A program made the position numbers and the translations under genes. A DNA stretch of 64,000 bases from Auriscalpium vulgare (lineage: Eukaryota; Basidiomycota; Agaricomycetes; Russulales; Auriscalpiaceae), in contig JAHBBC010000012.1 of NCBI GenBank assembly GCA_019915015.1, forward strand, positions 310,001-374,000, read 5' to 3'. Below, one piece after another: positions 46,359 to 56,874 of the stretch. How positions within the stretch are numbered: the first letter of the stretch is position 1; the number at the start of each line of letters is the position of its first letter. The notes beneath the pieces were generated by a model that was not told the origin of the DNA, made no database searches, and saw only the letters and a list, made by a program, of their open reading frames with translations.

Positions 46359-48171
46359 ATGCTCGCGAGAGTCCCTCTCCCGCTGGCTGTCTACGCGGCC
46401 CTGGACGTCCCTTGCGGCGGGTCGACCCCAACACGAGGAAGGAATGAGCATACAACTCCGTCTAGAACACGCTCACCTGCGGGTGAGGCTGGTGGCGGCC
46501 GTCCCACATCGTCACTCCAGTCCCTATCGGGCGTCGAGCGCTCAAGTCCAATCCCCTGTGGCGTGGACGGGGGCGAAGACTGGGATAACGAATCCCTGGA
46601 GCTAGCATACCCGCGCTCGCCGTCGCCAGCGATTGTCTTGTTCCTGCAGTCCTCCGGTAGGACTACACCACATGCCCCGACTTCTTCCCTCTCGCCTGGT
46701 TCGCTTTGGCCTACATTCCCTTCCGTTGTCACAGTACCGGCGCATATACCTACCCCAGACCGCACCTCTACCGCTCCTTTTCCATTTCCATTGGGTCGCA
46801 AGCGAAAGGCGTCCCTCGACCACGAATACCCACGCGTAAGCAAGAATGAGTTCCCCATCGCAACCTTTGAAGACACCCCCACAACTTCACGAGAACCGCT
46901 CTCGCCCGCTCTGCCATCTTTCACTCTTGATCCCGCCGAATTCACATTCCACGCGACGTCTTATCGCTCCTCTCTACTTGCACCGGCAACCTCGTCTCCC
47001 TTGCATACTCCGCGCAATAAACAACGTTCAGATCTCCTACAGTCCAATTTTGCCTGCGAAACCCCCTCTGCTTCTGCGCCGTCTCCAGCAGCTTCCTTGA
47101 CTATAGAACCTACTGCGCCGGATCTGCCAGCATCTGAATCTGCGCGTCCAGAATCTCCTCTACCTGCGATCCGCATTCGGCGCGTCCGACTAATCTTGGG
47201 TCCGCCGCCGATACCTTCCTCGCCTAGCGCTGCCTCCGACCATTCTTCGCGGTCACTTTCGTCGACACGGTCCTCGTCCAGTGCCACCTCCAAGGCTGCT
47301 TTGTCGCTTTCGCCATCTCCATCGCCACGATCAATGCGCGCGATGCCGACTAGCCCTTCTGCTGCGGATCCTCACCAACCCGTCTGTCCGAGGAGGTGCA
47401 CAGCATCGAAAAACGTATGCTTGCGTTCATTTACTTGCTGTCATGCGTTGACGTATAAACGGTGTTTCACCTCCCTCGTCTGGAATCTGCAAAATACCCT
47501 CAATGCGCGAAAGCATCTCAAACTATACAACATATGAATTGCCACGTCTTTTCCGCGCACAGCAGTATGTTGCGTTCCCGCTCTTGTGGTTGCATCTACA
47601 TACACACAGTGTGTTGTCTTTGAAGATGCAAAGCCTGCGCGCGATCACGTTTGCCCAAAGGCATTCCTAACCAATACGCATGTGAGACACCACGTCTTGT
47701 ACGTGCCCCGCACGACGGCGCGAAATGTATGTCTGTCTTCCCACCTTGTGATTATATTGGCAATATCAACGAGTATTATCACTCCCTCGAAGGTGTAAAG
47801 AACTACAACTGTCCAGACTGCGGGAAAGCATTTCTATCCAATGCGCGCATGTGAGACGCCACGTCTTGTACGTGCACGACCGCGCGAAACGTATGTCTGT
47901 CTTCCCACCTTGTGATTATATTGGCAATACAAGCGAGTCTTATCACTCCCTCGAAGCTGTATACAACTACAATTGTCCAGAGTGCGGAAAAGCATTTCAA
48001 AGCGAATTTAATACGCTGCGCCACTTGTCCACGCACAAGAAAGCCAACAAACGTAAGTCTGTTTTCGCCTTCCGCGATTGCATTTACGTACCTGTTTCCG
48101 CAGCGCTTTAGTGCGCCGAAGAGGGGTGTGGTAGAATTTTCGCGCGGTACGTCAACCTTGAGCAGCGGTGA
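46359..48171 (+). pseudogene. Decayed C2H2 zinc-finger gene (trio member)
   Basis: The N-terminal exon is open and aligns with 32439-34581: GVERSSPIPCG, LELAYPRSPSPAI, LGRKRKASLD, HIRRVRL-like IRIRRVRLILGPP. Downstream finger exons are damaged: one lacks its first cysteine pair (KYPQCAKASQTIQHMNC), another has CPKAFLTNTHV with one Cys missing, a third (YNCPDCGKAFLSNA) is frameshifted by two extra bases near 47845, and the fourth (YNCPECGKAFQSEFNTLRHL) is intact. In the last exon the conserved CAG (Gln) codon is TAG at 48109-48111; the remainder (CAEEGCGRIFARYVNL) follows it. Probably non-functional as an array; the N-terminal half could still be expressed. Confidence 0.7.
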
Positions 48172-48394
48172 AGCATCGAAGAGGATGAACCGCGATACGT
48201 GTTCGGCTGAGATAGCAGTGTTGTTGGAACCTTGTAGCGCTGCCTTCTGCTGTAAGGTGATCGAGCGGTCTTGACGTCCGATAGCAGTCATTTTCCCTGC
48301 CACAAATTGTATCCAAGCCAAGAATGTACGTGAGTCCATTCATGGGCGACCTGAGGACACGCGTGCGCTGCGGCAGAGAAACTCGGACTCATTC

Positions 48395-48555
48395 GAGACC
48401 TGAGCAGGTCCCCTAGGAACTCCTGCTGATTTTCTGGCGGCGGGCATGACCACAGCGGCTTTTCTGCCCAAATTCCGAGTACAAAGCTCATCAAAATTGA
48501 GCAGCCAGGTATTCGAGGATATGGGATGACCCGATGAGTCGATGACGAGGTCGGC
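48395..48555 (-). pseudogene. Relic of the small-protein family found at 55325
   Basis: The minus strand encodes LAHVRADLVIDSSG in one frame and SILMSFVLGIWAEKPLWSCP followed by PPENQQEFLGDLL in another. These match LAFRLRADIVDTT and SILSFVLSTWKDTPMWSCPP of the gene at 55325-55824. At least one frameshift separates them and no start remains. It lies right beside the edge of the right arm of inverted duplication 2. Confidence 0.65.
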
Positions 48556-48954
48556 GCGCACGTGAGCAAGTGGGAAGAACGAGCCCGGTCGGCAGCGGGG
48601 CCGCCGGTGGCTGTGCTTGTACGGCAGTCCGAGTCGCAGTTCCCAGAACATTTTCCTCCCGCCTCTCAAGGACTGTGCGTATCGCGGCTGGGTCGAGTCT
48701 ACAGAACTTGTTGAAATTGCTGGCTCACCTTCAAACTGCAGGACCTGGATCCTCGGGACAGAACTTCGAATGAGTAATCCGTGGAAACAACTTGGACGAC
48801 TCGGACGTTATACCTCGAAGCTGCCGTTTTCTCCTAGCTCGCTTCTCGACCAGCTCTCTCACCGCACTAGAACGTCGCAGGAATAAAACCCTCGCGCGAC
48901 GCGTGCGTTCCCAGCGACGAGCATCACATTACTCTGACAGGCTTACATTCTTCG

Positions 48955-49582
48955 TGCGCTCGTCCCAGCACTCTCGCACCACCTCTCGAACTGGGCGCAA
49001 GCCGCCGCCCACCCGACCTCCGTCGCCTTCAAGTCCGTCCCGGGCGAGCTGTACTGCGTCGTCAACACGGCGGCGCCCGCGCCCGACGATCAAGACGATC
49101 TCGCGCTCGATCTCACCTGCGAACCCTCCTTCGGCGACATGCCCGACATCGCGCGGCTCGCATGAGACGCAATTGTATGGGAGCCTGCGGTCGAGCGGCT
49201 TTCATTGACGGACTTGCCGCGGGACGTGGCGTGGCTCGACGCGCCCTGGTGCGGCATTCTGAAGACGATGCGCTGTGTCCGGACGATATGCGCGCGGGGC
49301 GCGATCGTGGAGGCGCTTCTGGAGTTCCTGACGGCGGAGGACGTGTGCCTGGCGCAGGGGCGGTGGGACACGTTTTTGCCCGCTCTCGAGGACCTTACCT
49401 TCGAGGCCGAAGACCAGGCAGCTGCGTGGGGGTCGCTGGCCCCTGAAATGAAGGACGCATTTAGGGCGTGGGTGGATGACAGGCAAGAGCTTGGGCGGCC
49501 GCTTAAGCGTCTACGCGTCGTGGAATGGCCGCAGGCCCCGGCCCCGAGGGTGACATCGGACGGGCGATTCGAGCTTGTGTAG
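48955..49582 (+). pseudogene. Truncated F-box/LRR gene with nonsense codon
   Basis: Inverted partner of 28383-29885. The upstream flank is kept up to about 48950, then the sequence jumps to the family C-terminal half (ALVPALSHHLSNWAQAAAHP), so the start codon, F-box and first leucine-rich half are gone. The Trp codon after ARLA is TGA (49163-49165). From there the frame continues as in the intact copy (LTDLPRDVAWLDAPWCGILK) to TSDGRFELV and the normal TAG at 49580-49582. Confidence 0.85.
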
Positions 49583-49771
49583 GGCAGCTTTGCGCTGGGC
49601 AACGGGCATTTCGTCATTTCATACAATTTTCTGTCTCTGCAATACAAACAGCGTCGATATCTGCAAGTGGCAAGCCAACACCAAGTCCACAAAGAAATCA
49701 TTACCAAGTCATTTCTGCGAGCGCATGAACGAAAGAGGCTCCCCACTTCGAGGAGACTCCACAGGAGTCAG

Positions 49772-52700
49772 TCAGTATGCTCGCCTAATTCCGTGCGCGC
49801 GCCTGTAATGCCTGCACTCTGCGGCATAGCTGTCAAACTTAACTGTGCACCCTTTTGTCTTACACACGGCTGCATATGCTAGATCGAAATGTTTACTGTC
49901 AGTACCACGAAAATGCATGGTGCATGTACGTGGTGCGGTACCTGACGTAGTCCCGGAGCCTGAGGGACCAGCACTGGGGGGCAGCAGCTGGGTAGAAACC
50001 GGAGAAGTAGCGTTGAACCCGGACAGAACATCTGTGTTGGACGTGCGCGACGCCGAAAGCGAGCCCTCTATATTCATATGTCATTCAAAGGGGAACACCA
50101 CTGACATCGGGCGACTCTTACCGCCCTCCTCCTCAAAGCAAACCTGGTGGCGGGAGATCTCGACATCGTCCTCAGTCGACAGAGCTGCAGTCAGAGCTCA
50201 GCCAAATATCCAGAAATTGGTGAAATACTCCGTACTTTGACCATGCCCATCAGCGAGGTGCCTGCGCATATCGTCCTTGTTATATTGCTTCGTGCACCCG
50301 GAGATGGGGCAGAACCTGAACGTTTGCTCAAACTTCGGAGCGGAGACATCACGGCGTGCGAGGACGGCAGCAAGTTTCGAAGCGCTCGCATTCCTTGTCT
50401 GCACGGACAGCGATGCCACCATTCGAGCCGCGGTCTGCTTCCTTTGGCGTGAGAGCGGTTTGGCGGCAGGCGTCCCGATCGAAGAACGTGAGCCTGAGGG
50501 AGCGTTGGGCGTTTTCATGGGTATCGCTTCGGAAGAAGAGCGTGCACGGACGTGCCGGTTCTGATGCTTCTTCAAGTTCGCAGGAAACGCATACCTTTTT
50601 GTGCACCCACGGAAGGTGCACCTAAATTCTGCAGGACAATGTCATTATATCTGAGGTTTCAAGGCGGGAATAACCTACCCTTCTTATGAAGGTGGACGGC
50701 GCTGATGTGCTGAGTGACATAATCTGCTGAGCAGAGAGCTTTGCCACAATATGGACAGAGGAAGCGTGTTGCTTTCCTGGCGTAGTCTTGGGCATGTTTT
50801 AGTACCACGGAAATAAAGCATGGACAGCGACCTGACATACTCCTTTGACGAAGGTGAGAATTGATGTGCCGAGTCATATGGCCTGCTAAAACTTTGCCAC
50901 AGCCAGGGATAGGACAGCAGCGTCCTGAATCTCGACCATCAGGGTGCACAGATCCTGAAGCAGCGACGCTCTCGGTGTCTGTATGATCGTCTTCTACACA
51001 TTCAGTCGCACTTGACGGCCCGGATTCGCCTCCTGCGGGCTGCAGGTCTTGGGCGTCAAGAAGCTGCGAGGATGCCGGAGGACCCAACATGGCTTGGATT
51101 CTCTTTGATTTGCGAAAAACGACAGGCGAGGACTCAGAGGACTCTACATGCATTGATTCTAATTTTCACTGTCAGTACTGCGGCGTAAATGCAGGTGAGC
51201 GCAGGTAAACGTACGTGATGCCGCACTGGATGGCGCAGCCCCGGAGCCTGAGCTAGTGCCGAGGGGCGGCAGCTGAGTAGAGACCCGAGGAACGGCTTTG
51301 ATCGCGCGAAGTGTGGACAAGAAGTTTGCGTTGGACGTGTGCGACACCGAGGACTTGGAAGAGTGATTTGCTGATGGTGTGGAAGAAGGCGAGTCTTCTA
51401 CATTCAGATGGTCAGTCAGAAAGGAGTGACGCTGCAATCCGGTGACTCTTACCACCCAGCTCCTCAAAGCGATCTTGGCCGGACAAATCGATATCCTCCT
51501 CGCTCGAATGAGCTATAATCAGAGCTCAGCCAGATATTCAATGAACGTGGGTGAATGCAACGTACTTTGACCATGCGCATCAGCGAGGTGCCTGCGCATA
51601 TCGTCCTTGTTATATTGCTTCGTGCACCCGGAGATGGGGCAGAACCTGAACGTTTGCTCAAACTTCGGAGCGGAGACATCACGGCGTGCGAGGACGGCAG
51701 CAAGTTTCGAAGCGCTCGCATTCCTTGTCTGCACGGACAGCGATGCCACCATTCGAGCCGTGGTCTGCTTCCTTTGACGTGAGAGCGTTTGGGCGGCAGG
51801 CGTCCCGATCGAAGAACGTGAGCCTGAGGGAGCGTTGGACGTTTCCATGGGTGTTGCCTCGGAAGAAGAGCGTGCACGGACATGCTTGTTCTGATGCTTC
51901 GTCAAGTCCGAAGGATACGCATACCTTTTTCCGCACCCGTGGAAGGTGCACCGAAAGTCTGCAGGACAATGTCATTATATCTGAGGTTTCGAGGCGGGAA
52001 TAACCTACCCTTATTATGAAGGGGGACGGCGTTGATGTGTTGAGTGACATAATCTGCTGAGCAGAGAGCTTTGCCACAATATGGACAGTGGAAGCGTGTT
52101 GCTTTCTTGGCGTCGTCTTGGGCATGTTTTAGTACCGCGGACATGAAGCATGCAGGCAAACATACCTGAAGTCGTACTACGGTGGACTTTTTGATGTCTT
52201 TTCAAGTTGTCATGGCGGGCGAACCCCATTTGACATCCGGTATATGTGCACTGATATGCTGCAGGATACTGTTATTTTCTTTACTTGGAAAGCATTGACC
52301 TGTCATACTCCTTTTACGAAGGTGAACAGAATTGATGTGCCGAGCCATATGGCCTGCTAAAACTTTGCCACAGCCCGGGATAGGGCAGCGTCCTGAATCT
52401 CGACCATCAGGGTGCACAGATCCTGGAGCAGCGACGCTCTCGTTGTCTGTATGATCGTCTTTTACACGTTCAGTCGCACTTGACGGCCCGGATTCGCTTC
52501 CTGCGGGCTGCACGTCTTGGGCACCGAGAAGCTGCGGCGGTGCCGGAGGGCCCAACATGGCTTGGATTCTCTTCGATCTGCGAAATACGACAGGCGAGGA
52601 CTCAGAGGACGATACATATATTGATTCTACCTTTCGCTGTCAGTATTGCGGCGTAAATGCAGGTGAGCGCAGGTAAACGTACGTGATGCCGCACTAGATG

Positions 52701-53934
52701 GCGCAGCCCTGGAGCCTGAGCCAGTGCCGGAGGGCGGCAGCCGAGTAGAGACGGCTTTGATCGTGCGAAGTGTGAACAAGAAGTTTGTGTTGGACGTGTG
52801 CGACACCGAGGACTTGGAAGAGTGATTTGCCGATGGTGCGGTAGAAGGCGAGGATTCTACATTCAGATGGTCAGTCAGAAAGGAGTGACGCTGCAATCCG
52901 GTGACTCTTACCTCCCAGAAACTCAAACCGACCCTGTTCGGAGATCTCGCGACCATCACTCGACAGAGCTATAGTCACAGAGCTCAGTCAATATCCAGCG
53001 ATTGGTGAAAACTGCGTACTTTCACCGTGTACCTGAACGAGGTGCCTGCGCATATCGATCTCGTCATACTGCTTTATGCATCCCGGGACGGGGCAGAACG
53101 CATGTTCATGTTTCGGAGCAGAGACATCACGGCGGCGTGCGATGACGACGGCGAGTTTCGATGCGCCGGTATTCTTTGTTCCTGCGGAGAGCGCTGTCAC
53201 CCTTCGAGCTGTGGTCTGCTTCTTGTGGTGTGAGCGCGTTTTGGCGGCAGGCGTCGCGATCAAAGAATGCGAGGGAGGGGATGACGTATCCATAGGCGTT
53301 GCCTTGGGGAAAGAGTGCGTTTTCTCGTGCCGGCTCCTAGGATACGCGAACGTCTTCCCGAACCCGGGAAAGGTGCCCTTGTATGCTGCAGGACACTGTC
53401 ATTATCTTTAAGTTTGGAATGGATTGACCGGACTCACGTCTCTTATGAAGGTGGATAGCATCGATATGCCGAGTCACAGATTGCACTATGGCGAAATCTT
53501 TATCACAGTGTGGACATGGGTAGCGCCTCTTGTCAGAACGGTGGGATATTTGATGTAATTTACAGTCGTGCTTGCGGGCGAACACCCTTTGGCATCCGCG
53601 AATTGTGCACTGAAATGCTGCAGAACGCTGTCATTATCTTTAGGTTTAGAATGGATTGAGTGGACCTACGCTTCTTACCAAGGTGGGCAGCATTGATGTG
53701 GCGAGTCAGATGGGTTAAATCTTTGCCGCAGTATGGACATGGACGCCGTCCTGGGAAGTTTTGAATGACAGGCGGCACGAGTCCTCGAGCCCCGATGCTA
53801 TCCATACGACCGTCCTCTGTAGATAGCCTGGCCTCGCCTCCTGCAGGCCGGACATCGTCGGCATCGAGAAGTCGCCGCGAGGACGACGAGACCGAGATCA
53901 CACGAGCCGATGGAGGGGCTCCGATGTACAGCAT
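49772..53934 (-). CDS. Modular multi-exon C2H2 zinc-finger protein, right copy
   Basis: Inverted paralogue of 24668-28060 with one exon block present twice. From MLYIGAPPSARVISVS (53934) fingers run CPYCGKDLTHLTRH, FQCTIRGCQRVF, YPCPHCDKDF, a defective YKGTFPGFGKTF in which both cysteines are lost, FCPVPGCIKQY, then two rounds of the module (CPIPGCGKVL; YQCTYTGCQMGF in round one only; CPYCGKALCSADY; FRCTFHGCGKRY or FRCTFRGCTKRY; FRFCPISGCTKQY), and a terminal VCKTKGCTVKF ... RRAHGIRRAY, TGA at 49772-49774. In round one the CPYCGK finger ends AVPLH, losing one His. The ATG homologous to the left copy's (54081) is out of frame because of an 11-base insertion. Functional status uncertain. Confidence 0.5.
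50229..51560 (-). repeat. Tandem exon module, proximal copy
   Basis: One of two adjacent blocks of about 1.3-1.45 kb, each containing the same ordered exons and introns and beginning at the exon start GCGAGGTGCCTGCGCATATC region. This copy lacks the exon for the YQCTYTGC-type finger. Confidence 0.8.
51561..53014 (-). repeat. Tandem exon module, distal copy
   Basis: Second block, matching 50229-51560 and the single left-arm block 26253-27709. It retains the YQCTYTGC-type finger exon near 52170-52260. Confidence 0.8.
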
Positions 53935-54470
53935 GAAGGGACACGCCGAGTGCGATGGATTGGCAGGGAAGATGGTGGATATGGACAGGAGTGAAGAGAA
54001 TACGAACGAAGACTCCGTGTGGTTGGAAACCCACGAGTACGACACGAGTCTGAGCTCATCTGACCGTGGTGTGACGACTTGCCTACATTGGAAGTGTTGT
54101 CCACGGACCGACTAGTGATTCCTCGACGACAGCCTTCACGAACGAGTTAATCAGTCAACGCCTTTCGAGTGTCGAGCAGCTGAATTTGCGCCAATATGAA
54201 AGCGATGTCGATTGGAAACCCGTCTCAGGGCAGGAATAAAATGAATTTGCGATGCATTCAACTAGAGGGCAATGCAACTGGAGAGTATATGCGCGAGCCT
54301 CCGCATTCGCTCTGCGTACGCGTACGCTAGCTCTCTCCGGGGAGAAATAAACGGAGTCGAAGTTCCAAGGCTCAGGATCATCTACGTGCGCGGTCAGACA
54401 AGTCGCATTCCGACACATAGCATAACACACCTTTTCACCATCCCAAACTCATGCGCCTCAGCTTCCACTA
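53935..54470. other. Divergent spacer, right arm
   Basis: Inverted match of the left spacer 24260-24667 plus the frameshifted first exon of the zinc-finger gene (ATG at 54081, MSSDSCRTRG, leading into a different frame). Confidence 0.5.
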
Positions 54471-54804
54471 TGATGACGCCAGGCTGTCTCTGTGCCATGC
54501 TGCAATGAGCTCCCGCGTCAGCCGCTCCTGCCTGACCCGCGGCGGTGCTTCGAGTGCTGCGCACTGCAGGGAAGGCGGCGAAGTTGGCCCGGCGTGCGAT
54601 GGGCAGCGAGTCAGAGCACCAAAGCAGCTTTCCCGAGTGAATGCGCGACATTGCTTTCGCGGTTGGACGATGTTCCAGGGATGTCGAAGCAGGCGTAGGA
54701 TGGGCTGGAGCGAGAACGTGGCAAGGCGGGCTGGCGTCGGCCCTGTCGTTACGGCGCAGGTTGAGGCCTACGAGCTCGACCGAATCCTCGCCGACCGCTC
54801 GTGA
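54471..54804 (+). pseudogene. Disrupted counterpart of the small ORF at 23906-24259
   Basis: Stretches equivalent to the left ORF occur in successive different frames (DPRRCFECCALQGR; then ELDRILADRS to TGA near 54804). No single frame covers the region. If the left ORF is not a gene, this is simply duplicated spacer. Confidence 0.4.
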
Positions 54805-54875
54805 TGATGCGAGGACCAGTTGTGACAACTGTTGTGGGCGGCATTAGGTGGTCTCATCGTGGTGAGCGCTGAGAC

Positions 54876-55324
54876 TCCCGGGCCGCTTGAAAGACGGAGG
54901 CTACAATGTATGTAAGCGCTTCGCCGGCCACAATATTTGCTGTTTGTCCGTTCCCGATAATCCCTCATGCTGTTCAGCTCATAAGATTCCTTTTGGGGCA
55001 CAGGTATCACCGACGCACTCGCAAACAAGCCGCCCAATGGCAGTCTTTGAATGTTCGTCCGTAAAGCGAAGATCAGATTCATATCCACATGCGCTTGCTG
55101 ATTAAACCGCTACTTACGCTCCCAGCTAGCACAGTTCAATACAGGAGACAAATGGCGCAGATAGGAGTTCAAACGCCGATTGAAATGATTGTATAACAGG
55201 AGCTGGGGCCACCCGCTGTCCAGACGATTTCGCCAGCATGACTTCAACGTTCGTGCGTTCTCGATATTCCCCATGTGACTTGACTGATAGCTAGTTTAGT
55301 GCAGAAGCCCCCGCCGCCGACCCG
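54876..55324. other. Intergenic region
   Basis: Outside the right arm, upstream of the gene at 55325. No feature identified. Confidence 0.4.
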
Positions 55325-55824
55325 ATGGATAAGTTCATACCCGAGGCCAACAAGAACTGGTTCATGTGCGTTCATTCGTCCCTACCTGTATACTGTACTG
55401 ATCAGTGGCCGCTAGCTTTCCAACATATGACTTCGTACCCCTTTCTTCCAATCCCCCCTCTGAACCCGGTCGCATCTATGCGTATGGCTTCATCATCGAC
55501 GACGAGTTCTTCGCCAACTACGACGCGGCCCACCCCATCGACTTGCCCGTCCTCAAACGGCGCGCCAAGCGCCACGCCCTCGTGTATTCTGTAGCCAAGA
55601 AACTGGCTTTTCGCCTGCGCGCAGACATCGTGGATACCACTATCCCTACTGAAGTACCCTACTACCCGAAGTCGATTCTCAGCTTCGTATTGAGCACGTG
55701 GAAGGACACGCCGATGTGGTCCTGCCCACCGCCGGACAAGCTGAAGGAGTTCCTGGAGGAGCTGCTCGTAGGCGATATGGAGCCACAGTGGGTCGAGGTG
55801 AACCCTAAGATGTTGCCATTTTAG
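55325..55824 (+). CDS. Small protein of unknown family, copy 1
   Basis: Two exons. Exon 1 MDKFIPEANKNWF (ATG 55325) splices over about 55 bases (GTGCGT ... CTAG) into FPTYDFVPLSSNPPSEPGR; the product is about 150 residues, ending VNPKMLPF, TAG at 55822-55824. Features: an aromatic motif YAYGFIIDDEFFANYD, a basic helix (LKRRAKRHALVYSVAKKLAF), a strand-like ILSFVLSTWKD, then WSCPPPDKLKEFLEELL. No signal peptide or membrane segment. A diverged relative is at 56875-57490 and a relic at 48395-48555. I know no function; the layout suggests a small globular domain. Confidence 0.65.
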
Positions 55825-56874
55825 CTCTTGTTTTACCATTACGATTCCTACGAATCGTTGCTTATGTCATCCATATACAGCCGACCCCATGCAACGATCA
55901 TCTGTGTCGCCTTTTTTGGAAATTCGCTCCCACGCTATGTCAACTCACGACTTTACCCCTCCTCATTAAATTTGCTCCACACAATATACACAAATGATTG
56001 CCTAAATACACTGATTACTAGGCCATGCAACATATACAGAAGTTGCAGAACAGTGATGTTGCGACAACTGAGACGCACCAGACAACACAGGCAGAAATAC
56101 GATGATGTCACTCGGGGGTTTTAAATTACAATTAGAGCCCGAAATGATGTCATCACTCTTGATTTCACAACAACCACCTCAGGTGCAGCTGCATACCCAA
56201 CTTATGTCAATTTTAATGCCCTCCAGTGTACAGTATTGCCCACCATGACTTAAATTTGGTACCAAGGCCACTCCCAGTCGCGTTTTGGTGTCTAGTACAT
56301 ACTGTCTCAAGACTATTATTTATGTATATATTTGATTATGTAACCAGAAACCCCCTCAGAGCGGAATCGTACTGCCGCGCTACCCGTCGGCCCACTCCCA
56401 GCAAGTCGCAGTTGTGTACGAGAATGGAATTCCGACTTGTTATAATGACCCGAGTTCATAAATGGCACGCTGAGAAGCAAACAAGTCGCAGTCTACAGCC
56501 TCAGCAGGCTCGCGACGATTGCCGTCGCCACTGGCACCGAGGTGTCTGCCATTAACCGTGAGCGTGCATCGACTACACGACCTCCCCGGCGCCCATGTTG
56601 GTAGTACCCGACAAGAACCTGGGTCATGGGGGACTTGGTTGCGTAGCGTGAGTGAGCATCTATATGCCCTGCTGGGAAATAGATGCGGCAGCGCGGACCA
56701 CGGTGGAGAGTAGGGTGATAGCTTGGGCGTCCACGCATCGCATACACTCGGTCTGGCAGCAGAACAACTCGGTGTGGCATTTGACATGCTCTGAGAATAT
56801 TGTACACATTTACGGATCGACAAGAAATCTCTGCGAAAAAGGATGAAAAATCTGTCTGCGAGCGGTTGGACGAC
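55825..56874. other. AT-richer intergenic region
   Basis: About 1 kb that is clearly less GC-rich than its surroundings, e.g. around 55960-56030 and 56310-56345. I see no gene, terminal repeat or transposase motif. It could be decayed mobile DNA, but nothing proves it. Confidence 0.4.

Larger units (their letters stand above)
48585..54875 (-). repeat. Right arm of inverted duplication 2
   Basis: Inverted match of 23855-30210. Differences from the left arm: most of the F-box/LRR gene has been deleted near 48955, the zinc-finger gene has an extra tandem exon module, and the small divergent frame is disrupted. Confidence 0.8.
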
